Assembly: GCF_000789235.1 (NCBI RefSeq)
Contig: NZ_KN525716.1
Span: 3,330,100-3,394,099, forward strand
Reading direction: 5' to 3'
Origin: Wocania ichthyoenteri Th78
Lineage (GTDB): Bacteria; Bacteroidota; Bacteroidia; Flavobacteriales; Flavobacteriaceae
Length of the DNA: 64,000 nucleotides
Positions 30,801-39,475 of this stretch are shown here, one piece after another. The notes below the pieces were generated by a model, which saw nothing but the letters and a program-made list of their open reading frames with translations, did not search any database and was not told the origin of the DNA. Positions within the stretch are counted from its first letter, which is position 1; each line of letters begins with the position of its first letter. The translations under genes and the position numbers were made by a program.

Positions 30801-32349
30801 TTTAAAACAACCAGATATTGAAGGGAAACTTACTTTGAATAGTTCTGGGTTTGGTATACCATATTTGAATATAGATTATAATTTTGCCGACAAGACTTCA
30901 GTTAGATTAAAAAACCAGAGTTTTATTTTTAACAATCTTCAATTAACCGACACAAAGTTTAATTCATCAGGGCAATTAAACGGCTCGCTAAGTCATGTAA
31001 ATCTCTCAAAATGGAGTTTAGATTTGAATATCAATACTAACAGATTACTAGTGTTAGACACTAAAGAAAGCGAAGAGGCTTTATATTTTGGTACAGGTTT
31101 TATTGGAGGCAGTGCGAGTATAAAAGGGCCAACTGATGAATTGGTTATTAATGTTATTGGAGAAACCAAAAGAGGTACTGTGTTTAAAATACCGCTTAAT
31201 GATACGGAGTCTTTTGGAGATAATTCGTTTATTCATTTTATAACAAAAGAAGAAAAGCTGGCCAAAGAACAAGGCGTAGATATTATTTTTGAAGATATTA
31301 AAGGACTTGAGTTAGATTTTGATTTAGATATCACTGAAGATGCCGAGGTGGAAATTATTATAGATAAAAACACAGGACACGCTTTAAAAGGAAGAGGAAG
31401 TGGCGGACTTTTAGTAGAAATTAATACTAACGGAAAGTTTAATATGTGGGGCGATTTTTCGGTGTTTGAAGGGGTTTATAATTTTGCCTTTGGTGGCTTA
31501 GTACAAAAGGAGTTTATTGTGCAGCCTGGAGGAACACTAGCTTGGAATGGAGAACCATTAAATGCTAATATTAGAATGGATGCCATATACAGAACACAAG
31601 CAAATCCATCTCCTTTATTAGATAACCCAATTAATAGAAGTATTCCAGTAGAGCTTAAAATTAGCTTAACCGGAGCTTTAGAACAACCAAAACCTGAATT
31701 TGAATTTGAGTTTCCTACTGTTAACTCTACCATCAAGTCAGAGTTACAATATAGATTGGAGTCTGTTGACGATAGACAAAACCAAGCTTTATATTTATTG
31801 TCAACAGGATCATTTTCGCGCGGATTAAACGATCTTAATTTTTCTGGAACTATAGCAGAACGGCTTAATGGTATTGTAAATGGTATTTTTTCTAGTGAAA
31901 ATGGAAAGTTCGATTTTGGAGTTAATTATGAGGTTGGAGAAAATCGTCCAGATTATAAAACTGATGATAGAGTAAGTGCAACCATTCAAACAAAAATTAG
32001 CGATAAAGTATTTATTAATGGTAAATTAGGAGTGCCAGTTGGTGGTGCAACCGAAACTGTAATTGCTGGAGATGTTGAAATAAATTTTTTATTAAATGAT
32101 GAAGGTACATTAACCGCAAAGGTATTTAATAGAGAAAATAGTATCCGTAATTTTGGTGAAGCTATTGGTTATACTCAAGGTGTTGGTTTATCATATAATG
32201 TAGATTTTGATACTTTTAAGGAATTAATTCAAAACCTTTTCAAAAAGCAACCAGATAAAGAAATATCTAGTGAAACAGAAAAGAAAGAGGAAAGCGATGC
32301 CTCTCCAAGTTTTATTACCCACAAATCATCTTCAAAAAAAGATAATTAG
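27871..32349 (+). CDS. tamB: TamB/YtfN-family translocation and assembly module protein
   Basis: 1492 residues. One N-terminal membrane anchor (about 20-45, KIAGILLLLFIILVLVLSIPFVQTSLG) is followed by a very long beta-rich, AsmA/Vps13-like groove of repeated sheets and a C-terminal DUF490/TamB domain (about 1000-1455) ending in the typical YNVDFDTFKELI region. A charged low-complexity tail follows (KKEESDAS to the end). TamB-family proteins bridge inner and outer membrane and are linked to outer-membrane protein insertion and phospholipid transport. The length is in the Bacteroidota range. Confidence 0.92.
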   Translation: MSFILNKIITLTHIKKALKTISKIAGILLLLFIILVLVLSIPFVQTSLGNHATKRLNSEFGTNINIDKVGLQFNGDVELKSIYIEDYKQDTLINIAELNTSILSFRNLYNGKLVFGDIDIIDLVFNIKTYKDTTDTNLDIFVAKFDDDNPRREKSDFLLSSSDVSIYNGHFKLLDENREVSKRLDFKDLNINATNFLINGSDVSTRINTLAFKDSRGVVVKNLMTNFSYTLTNMIFDNLKIKTPNSELKGDLKFSYNREDLQFFEDKVLVTASFKDSDILLNELNTFYNEFGTNQHAQFSVDLSGTLNDLQTTNLRLNTSRNTKIYGDISFKNLFSKDEGDFYMNGRFRNLSSTYKDLKALLPNVLGAAIPSSFDRLGKFKIVGQSQVTASTINADIEIDTELGFVDSTLEITKINDIDNASYKGKIIFENFDLGVLIEDPKVGLTSLNFNVNGTGFVAETIDTQVDGDVFEIIYNNYNYRKIDVAGNVKNKIFDGNLIVNDKNLQLNFNGLVDFSEAVKKYDFEAKVDYANLNALNFIKKDSISIFESRVKMNMNASSYDDAYGKVIFKNTSYRNQKDTYYFDEFEISSRFDNNIRFIEINSPDIIEGSLEGKFVFKDIGRLFENSLGHIYTNYIPHKVRGNQSINFNFKIYNKIVEVFYPEIQLGKNTFVRGRVESDEKEFKLTFKSPKIRLLDHFANNIELQVDNNNPLFNTYVEVDSINTKYYNVSKFNLINVTVNDTLFMRSEFKGGKRNNDIFNLSFYHTINEENESVIGFKKSDVTVKDNKWYINEDKDRFNKISFSKKLTSFNIDKFKINHGNEEIRLSGFLKDSTQKDLKLNFKNVDLAKITPDIDSLSLSGNVNGKLDILQKNGSYLPNSSIVIDHLQVNNFPLGDFDATITGNEDLTNYNVNAIIKNDYAKSFSAVGDISVVGKQSNIDVDLTFDEFNLQPLNPLLQDVLSNIRGLVSGEANVVGNLKQPDIEGKLTLNSSGFGIPYLNIDYNFADKTSVRLKNQSFIFNNLQLTDTKFNSSGQLNGSLSHVNLSKWSLDLNINTNRLLVLDTKESEEALYFGTGFIGGSASIKGPTDELVINVIGETKRGTVFKIPLNDTESFGDNSFIHFITKEEKLAKEQGVDIIFEDIKGLELDFDLDITEDAEVEIIIDKNTGHALKGRGSGGLLVEINTNGKFNMWGDFSVFEGVYNFAFGGLVQKEFIVQPGGTLAWNGEPLNANIRMDAIYRTQANPSPLLDNPINRSIPVELKISLTGALEQPKPEFEFEFPTVNSTIKSELQYRLESVDDRQNQALYLLSTGSFSRGLNDLNFSGTIAERLNGIVNGIFSSENGKFDFGVNYEVGENRPDYKTDDRVSATIQTKISDKVFINGKLGVPVGGATETVIAGDVEINFLLNDEGTLTAKVFNRENSIRNFGEAIGYTQGVGLSYNVDFDTFKELIQNLFKKQPDKEISSETEKKEESDASPSFITHKSSSKKDN

Positions 32350-32358
32350 CAATTTTTA

Positions 32359-32382
32359 CAACATTTTGTTGCATATTTTTTT
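32359..32382 (+). terminator. Weak terminator after tamB
   Basis: CAACA (32359-32363) pairs with TGTTG (32367-32371) in a tight hairpin, with a T-rich run at 32374-32382. The stem is short, so termination may be partial. Confidence 0.4.
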
Positions 32383-32501
32383 ATAAAAACGTTTTTTTTA
32401 TTAACTAAAACGTTATAGTTTAACAGCTATCGTTAAAATATGATATATGTTATAAAATTATAATATTAGTTTACTAATTTTACTTCATAATTATAAGATT
32501 A

Positions 32502-33488
32502 ATGCCAAATAAGATAAAAAAAATAGGAGTTTTAACATCTGGAGGAGATTCTCCTGGGATGAATGCAGCAATTAGGTCCGTTGTAAGAACTTGTGCGTAT
32601 CATAATATAGAATGTGTTGGTATTTACCGTGGATATGAAGGCTTAATAGAAGGCGATTTTAAATCTATGGATGCCAGAAGTGTAAAAGGAATAATAAACA
32701 AAGGTGGTACTATATTAAAATCGGCACGCTCAAAAGAATTTAGAACTAAAGAAGGCAGACAGCAAGCCTTTAATAAATTAGTTGAAGCTGGTATTGAGGG
32801 TTTAGTTGTTGTTGGTGGCGATGGATCTTTTACAGGTGCTATGATACTTAATAAAGAATTTGATTTTCCAGTAATGGGAATACCAGGAACTATTGATAAT
32901 GATATTGTAGGAACAACACATACCTTAGGCTTCGATACGGCTTTAAATACTGTAGTAGATGCTATAGATAAAATACGAGATACAGCAAGTTCACATAATA
33001 GATTGTTTTTTATTGAAGTAATGGGGCGCGATGTTGGTCATATTGCTTTAAATACAGGAATAGCTGGTGGTGCTGAAGAAATTTTAATCCCTGAGGAAGA
33101 TTTAGGATTAGACAGATTGGTAGAATCTTTAAAACGAAGCAGAAAATCAGGAAAAACATCAAGCATTGTTATTGTAGCTGAAGGCGATAAAATAGGTAAA
33201 AATATTTTTGAGCTTAAAGATTATGTTGATGAGAATATGGAAGGTTACGATGTAAGGGTTTCAGTACTTGGGCACATGCAACGTGGTGGTTCGCCATCTT
33301 GTTTCGATCGTGTTTTAGCTAGTAGAATGGGTGTAAAAGCAGTAGAATCATTATTAGAAGGAAAATCTAATTTTATGGTTGGTTTACAAAATAACAATAT
33401 GGAATTAACACCTTTAGATAATGCTATAAAAGGAAAAACAAAAATAAATTTAGAATTATTGCGTGTCTCAGATATTATGAGCACTTAA
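32502..33488 (+). CDS. pfkA: ATP-dependent 6-phosphofructokinase
   Basis: 328 residues. It phosphorylates fructose 6-phosphate in glycolysis. Motifs: LTSGGDSPGMNAAIR at the nucleotide site, GGDGSFTGA (GGDGS indicates ATP rather than pyrophosphate as donor), and GTIDNDIVGTTHTLGFDTAL with the catalytic base Asp132. EVMGRDVGHIAL and LGHMQRGGSPSCFDR are also present. It lies 18 bases before gapA, so the two glycolytic genes probably form an operon. Confidence 0.96.
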   Translation: MPNKIKKIGVLTSGGDSPGMNAAIRSVVRTCAYHNIECVGIYRGYEGLIEGDFKSMDARSVKGIINKGGTILKSARSKEFRTKEGRQQAFNKLVEAGIEGLVVVGGDGSFTGAMILNKEFDFPVMGIPGTIDNDIVGTTHTLGFDTALNTVVDAIDKIRDTASSHNRLFFIEVMGRDVGHIALNTGIAGGAEEILIPEEDLGLDRLVESLKRSRKSGKTSSIVIVAEGDKIGKNIFELKDYVDENMEGYDVRVSVLGHMQRGGSPSCFDRVLASRMGVKAVESLLEGKSNFMVGLQNNNMELTPLDNAIKGKTKINLELLRVSDIMST

Positions 33489-34508
<1,020 letters not shown>

Positions 34509-34521
34509 TATTAATATAATT

Positions 34522-34566
34522 CCACAGAATTATCGTGTACATGCATAATGATTCTGTGGTTTTTTA
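34522..34566 (+). terminator. Rho-independent terminator after gapA
   Basis: CCACAGAAT (34522-34530) pairs exactly with ATTCTGTGG (34551-34559), followed by six T residues. An in-frame ATG at 34548 of the next gene lies inside this hairpin, which argues that the true start of that gene is further down, at 34578. Confidence 0.9.
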
Positions 34567-34577
34567 CTTTTAAGTTT

Positions 34578-35438
34578 ATGATTTTAGTTGTTGATAGTGG
34601 TTCTACAAAATGCGATTGGATTGCAGTAGATAATAATGGTAATCAGTTGTTAGAAAAAATGCGGACTAAAGGTCTTAACCCTGCAATACTACCAGAAAAG
34701 AAACTCAGAAAAATAATTAGAAAAAATGAGGATTTAAAGGCTAATAGAGAGCAGGTTACCAATATTTACTTTTATGGCGCTGGTTGTGGCACAGAAAAAC
34801 CCAAAGCGCTTTTAAAAGGTGTGTTAGAAGAAATATTTGTAAATGCGGTAATTGAGGTTGAAGAAGATACTATGGCTGCGGTTTATGCTACTATTAATAG
34901 TATAAATGAAGCTGCTGTTGTTTGTATTTTAGGTACAGGCTCTAATTGTAGTTATTATGATGGTGAAAAACTCCATCAACGCGTTAGATCTTTAGGATAT
35001 TCAATTATGGATGACGCTTCAGGTAATTATTATGGACGTCAACTAATTAGAGACTATTACTTTAATCATATGACCGAAGATGTTAAAATTGCTTTTGAAA
35101 CTAAGTTTAATGTTGAAGATGATTACATAAAATACAACTTATACAAACAACCAAACCCAAATGCATATTTAGCAAGTTTTGCAGAGTTTATGTTTTTGCA
35201 TAAAGATTCAGAATATATCGTTAATCTTATAAAGAAAGGAATTCGATTGTTTGCAACCAACATGATTATGCAATACAAAGAAGAGCTAAAAACCGCTCCT
35301 GTACATTTTGCAGGATCAATTGCTTTTTTCTCACAAAATGAAATAAAAGAAGTTGCCGACGAAATGGGGTTTAGAGTGGGTAATTTTGAGCGAAGACCCA
35401 TAGAAGGTTTAGTGGCATTTCACACCAATAAGTTGTAA
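34578..35438 (+). CDS. BadF/BadG-type N-acetylglucosamine kinase family protein
   Basis: 286 residues from the ATG at 34578. The alternative ATG at 34548 adds ten hydrophobic residues and sits inside the gapA terminator. The N-terminus MILVVDSGSTKCDWIAVD is the ASKHA phosphate-1 motif, and AAVVCILGTGSNCSYYDG and GYSIMDDASGNYYGRQLI are the nucleotide and hinge regions of the eukaryotic NagK-like branch. It likely phosphorylates GlcNAc or another cell-wall amino sugar. It is separate from the sialic acid locus but could supply the missing GlcNAc kinase step. Confidence 0.85.
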   Translation: MILVVDSGSTKCDWIAVDNNGNQLLEKMRTKGLNPAILPEKKLRKIIRKNEDLKANREQVTNIYFYGAGCGTEKPKALLKGVLEEIFVNAVIEVEEDTMAAVYATINSINEAAVVCILGTGSNCSYYDGEKLHQRVRSLGYSIMDDASGNYYGRQLIRDYYFNHMTEDVKIAFETKFNVEDDYIKYNLYKQPNPNAYLASFAEFMFLHKDSEYIVNLIKKGIRLFATNMIMQYKEELKTAPVHFAGSIAFFSQNEIKEVADEMGFRVGNFERRPIEGLVAFHTNKL

Positions 35439-35485
35439 CTTTGTCTAAAATTATTCGTTAAGTTAATCCTAAAAATAATAGTTTT

Positions 35486-36718
35486 TTGCCTAACCATGTT
35501 GCGCTTTATATTTCTAATAAAGATGATAAGCATAAACTTATTCAACGCATTACATTAAACAACTTTATAGATGATTTTTCTACTTTAAAAGGTGCTGTAT
35601 TTTCAAAGGAAACTTTAGATAAGCTCATAGATAAAGAAGTGCGTCATGGTAATTTCAATGTTATTACTAGCACAAAAAACAGCTTATTAAACTCATCCGA
35701 AGGCGAACGCAAAAGGGCGTTATTGAAACACCTTGTTTCTCAAAATCCAGAATATATTTTAGTCGATAATGTTTTTGGCAATTTAGATATAAATGCCCAA
35801 AAAGATATTAAAAACACATTAACACATTTAAGCCAAAATATACCCGTAATACAAATTACTAATAGAAAAAGGGATATATTGCCTTTTATAAATCGGTTTT
35901 ATAAATTAGAAAATAACAATCCTGTTTTGTGTAAAAAAGCAGATGTTTTAGTAGAAGATAAAACAAAAGATTTTGTACTAAGTTTACCTAAACCTTACAA
36001 TCTAAATAATTATCAATATGATTCTCTTGTCAAGTTCAATAATGTTACAGTAAATTATGGCAACAGAACCATTGTAAATGGTATTAACTGGGAAATTAAA
36101 CCAGGTGAATTTTGGCAATTAACAGGCCCAAATGGATCAGGAAAAAGTACCCTTTTAAGCCTTATTTCTGGCGATAACGCAAAAGCATATAACCAAGATA
36201 TTATGCTATTTGGTGTTAAAAAAGGAAGTGGGGAAAGTGTTTGGGACATAAAAAGAAAAATTGGCTATTTTTCTTCTGAATATTTACGAGGTTTTGAACG
36301 TTTACAAGCTATTGAGAAAATGATTATTTCAGGCTTTTTCGATTCTATTGGGCTTTATAAAATCCCAAATGAACGGCAAATAGCATTAGCGCATCAATGG
36401 TTAAAAGTATTAAATATGTTTGATATAAAAGATAAGTCTTTTTTAAGCTTATCTGTTGGTCATCAACGTTTAGTTTTAATTGCCAGAGCTATGGTAAAAC
36501 ATCCACCCTTACTTATTTTAGACGAACCCACCAATGGATTGGATGATTATGATGCTGCGTTATTTTCTAAATTAGTTAACAAAATAGCTTCAGAGAGTAA
36601 TACAGCCATTTTATACGTGTCGCACCGAGAAGAAAAAGGTTTACTAAAACCTGATTTTATTTATCAATTGCAACCGCAAAAAACTGGATCAATAGGTAGA
36701 TCAATTAAAACTTCTTAA
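35486..36718 (+). CDS. Tandem ABC ATPase, ModF-like, with degenerate first domain
   Basis: 410 residues starting at TTG. In frame between the upstream stop at 35459 and this point there is no ATG or GTG. The C-terminal domain is complete: Walker A GPNGSGKST (214-222), signature LSVGHQRL, Walker B LLILDEPTNGLD and a switch His in YVSHREE. The N-terminal domain (about 1-150) lacks Walker A but keeps traces of a signature and Walker B (SSEGERKRALLKHL, YILVDNVFGNLD). No membrane segments or permease neighbour. E. coli ModF has two ABC domains in one chain and a non-transport role; a similar role is possible. Confidence 0.8.
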   Translation: MPNHVALYISNKDDKHKLIQRITLNNFIDDFSTLKGAVFSKETLDKLIDKEVRHGNFNVITSTKNSLLNSSEGERKRALLKHLVSQNPEYILVDNVFGNLDINAQKDIKNTLTHLSQNIPVIQITNRKRDILPFINRFYKLENNNPVLCKKADVLVEDKTKDFVLSLPKPYNLNNYQYDSLVKFNNVTVNYGNRTIVNGINWEIKPGEFWQLTGPNGSGKSTLLSLISGDNAKAYNQDIMLFGVKKGSGESVWDIKRKIGYFSSEYLRGFERLQAIEKMIISGFFDSIGLYKIPNERQIALAHQWLKVLNMFDIKDKSFLSLSVGHQRLVLIARAMVKHPPLLILDEPTNGLDDYDAALFSKLVNKIASESNTAILYVSHREEKGLLKPDFIYQLQPQKTGSIGRSIKTS

Positions 36719-36796
36719 TATTTTAGCAATACTTATTTGTAAATCATACTTTTGATATTATATCATTTACAAATATATTTGTTTAAATAATTATCA

Positions 36797-38212
36797 ATGC
36801 CGTTTTTTAATAATCCCATAAAACCTACACAAGCAAAAATTGTTTTATCAATTTTTATGGGCATTGCTTTTGCGGTTATTTTCTTTGTTAGTTTTAATTA
36901 TATTGATGTAAATACAGATTTAAGAAGCATTTCTTTATTACTCGCTATTTTAATGGTTGTGCTAGTTGGCATTGCATTCCACTTTTTTAAGAATCAATAT
37001 TCAAACGAGTTGGAAGTCGAAAATTTAAATAACCTCATAAAAGACATTAAACAAAATTTAAACGAAGCTTTAGATACTGCTGATTATAAGTCAATTTATT
37101 TGGCAAATATGAGTCATGAGATTAGAACACCTTTAAACACTGTATTAGGCATGCTAAATATGCTAAAGCAGACTAATTTAGATGCCGACCAAAAAGCACA
37201 AGTTGAAATTGCCGATTATTCTTCTGAGCATTTATTGCAATTGGTTAACATGATTCTTAATAATTCTAGGGTAGATGATGGCGAAATAGAATTAAATTTA
37301 GTAGCAGTAAATTTAAAATCTGATTTATCTAGATTATTTAAAATTTTTGAATATCAAGCTTGGGAAAAAGGCTTAGAATTAGAGTTTAAGTTTTTGTTTG
37401 AAGAAAAAAACAAGTTTTATGTTTTAGGCGATTCAGCTAGAATTCAACAAGTACTTATAAACTTAATTAACAACGCTATTAAGTTTACTAATAACGGGAA
37501 AATAACAATAATTGTTGACCAAACCGTTGGTATTGATGACGATCAAATCGTTACTTTTTACATTAAAGATACGGGTATAGGTATGCGTTCTTACGAAGTT
37601 AAAAGAATTCTTGAATCATCAGGAAAATTAGATACTTCTGAATTTAAAGATTATAGAGGAGGCGGATACGGACTTTCTATTTCCAGAGATTTAGTGAAAC
37701 TAATGGGAGGAGAGCTTAAAATTGAAAGTAAAGAAAATAAGGGCACAACATTTTACTTTAGCTTACAACTAAAAAAGACATTAAATATTGAAGCAGCAAG
37801 CTCAGAAATTAAACCTATACTGCTCAATAAATTTAATGTATTGGTTGCTGAAGATAATAGAATGAATCAGAAAGTGATTAAGTTTTTATTAGAACAACAG
37901 GGAGCAGATTGTACCTTTGCTAAAAACGGACTTGAAGCAGTCGAACTGTATAAAATTCTGGATTTTGATATGGTATTTATGGATATTTATATGCCAGATT
38001 TAGATGGTTATCAAGCTACTGAAAAAATTAAAAGAAGCAGAAAGTATGCAAAACAGAAGACACCTATAATTGCTGTATCTGCAAGTGCTTTTGATGAAGA
38101 TATTGAGAATGCAAAAATAGCTGGTATTGACGATTTTCTAGCAAAACCTATTGAGGTAGAAAAGCTAAAAGAGTTACTCACTAAATATGCCTCGGTTGAT
38201 GAACCAGCTTAG
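36797..38212 (+). CDS. Hybrid sensor histidine kinase with receiver domain
   Basis: 471 residues. Two membrane helices at the N-terminus (about 14-35 and 44-63) with almost no periplasmic part, a short coiled segment, a HisKA domain with phospho-accepting His107 in MSHEIRTPLNTVLGML, a HATPase domain (N box LINLINNAIKFTNNG, G boxes DTGIGM and GGGYGLSI), and a C-terminal receiver with acidic pocket VAEDN, phospho-accepting Asp396 (MDIYMPDLDG) and Lys in LAKPI. No output domain is attached. The signal is unknown; the small extracytoplasmic part suggests sensing in the membrane or by a partner. It is convergent with ridA, with no gap. Confidence 0.93.
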   Translation: MPFFNNPIKPTQAKIVLSIFMGIAFAVIFFVSFNYIDVNTDLRSISLLLAILMVVLVGIAFHFFKNQYSNELEVENLNNLIKDIKQNLNEALDTADYKSIYLANMSHEIRTPLNTVLGMLNMLKQTNLDADQKAQVEIADYSSEHLLQLVNMILNNSRVDDGEIELNLVAVNLKSDLSRLFKIFEYQAWEKGLELEFKFLFEEKNKFYVLGDSARIQQVLINLINNAIKFTNNGKITIIVDQTVGIDDDQIVTFYIKDTGIGMRSYEVKRILESSGKLDTSEFKDYRGGGYGLSISRDLVKLMGGELKIESKENKGTTFYFSLQLKKTLNIEAASSEIKPILLNKFNVLVAEDNRMNQKVIKFLLEQQGADCTFAKNGLEAVELYKILDFDMVFMDIYMPDLDGYQATEKIKRSRKYAKQKTPIIAVSASAFDEDIENAKIAGIDDFLAKPIEVEKLKELLTKYASVDEPA

Positions 38213-38593
38213 TTATTTTACAGCTATCATACTAATTTCAACATTTACATCTTTTGGTAATCTGGCAACTTCTACCGTTTCGCGTGCTGGTGCATTTACA
38301 TCATCAAAATAGCTTCCGTATACCTCGTTTATTTGCCCAAAATTATCCATGTCGCTAATAAATATTGAAGACTTTATAACATTATCAAAAGTCATATTAG
38401 CAGCCTTAAGAACCGCTTTCATATTTTCCATGACTTGTTTAGTTTCGGTTTTAATATCGTCTAAAACAAGCACTCCTGTTTCAGGACTAAATGCAATTTG
38501 CCCTGATGTATACAGTGTGTTTCCGCTTAAAACAGCTTGATTATATGGGCCAATGGGAGCTGGTGCGTTTGGTGTGGTTATAATTTTTTTCAT
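38213..38593 (-). CDS. ridA: RidA family enamine/imine deaminase
   Basis: 126 residues, full length. It hydrolyses reactive 2-aminoacrylate and related imines from PLP enzymes. Motifs: PIGPYNQAVLSGNTLYTSGQIAFSPETG near the N-terminus and ARETVEVARLPKDVNVEISMIAVK at the C-terminus, including the conserved Arg of the carboxylate-binding site. Its stop codon abuts the stop of the convergent histidine kinase gene. Confidence 0.93.
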   Translation of the reverse strand: MKKIITTPNAPAPIGPYNQAVLSGNTLYTSGQIAFSPETGVLVLDDIKTETKQVMENMKAVLKAANMTFDNVIKSSIFISDMDNFGQINEVYGSYFDDVNAPARETVEVARLPKDVNVEISMIAVK

Positions 38594-38609
38594 AGAATTA
38601 ATATTTTTT

Positions 38610-38635
38610 TCATTTCCTCGAAGTAGGGGATCTCA
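38610..38635. repeat. Possible dispersed-repeat remnant
   Basis: CATTTCCTCGAAGTAGGGGATCTC-type sequence resembles the element at 46830-46854 in overall layout but its arms are not exact complements. Low confidence. Confidence 0.25.
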
Positions 38636-38770
38636 TTATTGTTTGTTTCTCTTTTTGCGAAATCTTTGGGTTTATGGATTCAATGGCATTTATATACATA
38701 AAGGACAATAGACTTAATATTGACCAAGTTAATTAAATAAAGAGTAATTATAAAATCAAGTTTACTTAAA

Positions 38771-38796
38771 TAAAAAACTCTCCAAATGGAGAGTTT
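38771..38796 (-). terminator. Terminator of the 85-residue secreted protein gene
   Basis: AAACTCTCC (38775-38783) pairs exactly with GGAGAGTTT (38788-38796) around a 4-base loop, and the minus strand continues into a T run. It lies 12 bases after the stop of the minus-strand gene at 38808-39065, which supports that small gene as real. Confidence 0.85.
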
Positions 38797-38807
38797 AAAA
38801 ATACTCA

Positions 38808-39065
38808 TTAATAAGGATCGCCTGGTGGTGGTGGTGGTTCTTTACATGGTGCATCAATTGTAACAAAATGATTAAAGCCACAATTTCCTCCTGAATTTTG
38901 GATATAATAAAACCCCATTAAATTACCGCATTCATTAGTATATTCATAGATTGTAGTCACGACCTCTTCACAAGATTCAAATAGCTTTGATGTATTTTCA
39001 GAAGAAGAAGTTGACATGAATAAAAATATACTACAACAAAAAAATAATAATTTTAAATGTCTCAT
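38808..39065 (-). CDS. Small secreted cysteine-containing protein, unknown function
   Basis: 85 residues: signal peptide (about 1-20), then a short mature part with four cysteines (Cys32, Cys46, Cys62, Cys74), enough for two disulfides, and a C-terminal run PPPPPGDPY. It has its own well-formed terminator and stands alone between ridA and lptD. I recognise no family. A role outside the cytoplasm is the only thing the sequence supports. Confidence 0.6.
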   Translation of the reverse strand: MRHLKLLFFCCSIFLFMSTSSSENTSKLFESCEEVVTTIYEYTNECGNLMGFYYIQNSGGNCGFNHFVTIDAPCKEPPPPPGDPY

Positions 39066-39475
39066 TATGAAAATGGTTTAAATTAATAATGATGCTAAAA
39101 TAAGAATATTATCATGAAATATGAAATATAAATCAACAAATCAAGTAAATAATACCCTATAAATTTATAAACTCTATAAACAGCAACAATAAACCTTGCC
39201 AAGAGGCTTCCATTCCTAAACCAAAACAAAAGGAATAAGTAGTTGATTTACTGCGATAGTTTAATTAGACCTTGAATGCTCAGCAAGATGCTCAACTTAA
39301 AGTTACTGAATTAGTAGCAATTGAAAAGAGAGTTAAATGAATTGTATACTTCATTAAAAAAGAGTTATTCTAGGATAGATTAAATTTCTATTTGTGGTAA
39401 GTACTACATAGATGCCAATTCATCATTATAAAAATATAAACAATGAATAAATCGAAAAATATATTATTAATTTCC
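39066..39475. other. 410-base gap with possible traces of decayed coding sequence
   Basis: No intact gene. Around 39271-39338 one frame reads a helical peptide (LNAQQDAQLKVTELVAIEKRVK then stop) without a start, and around 39170-39230 another short frame ends in PKPKQKE. These look like fragments of genes with stops and frame breaks, but they are too short to assign to a family. Confidence 0.3.
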
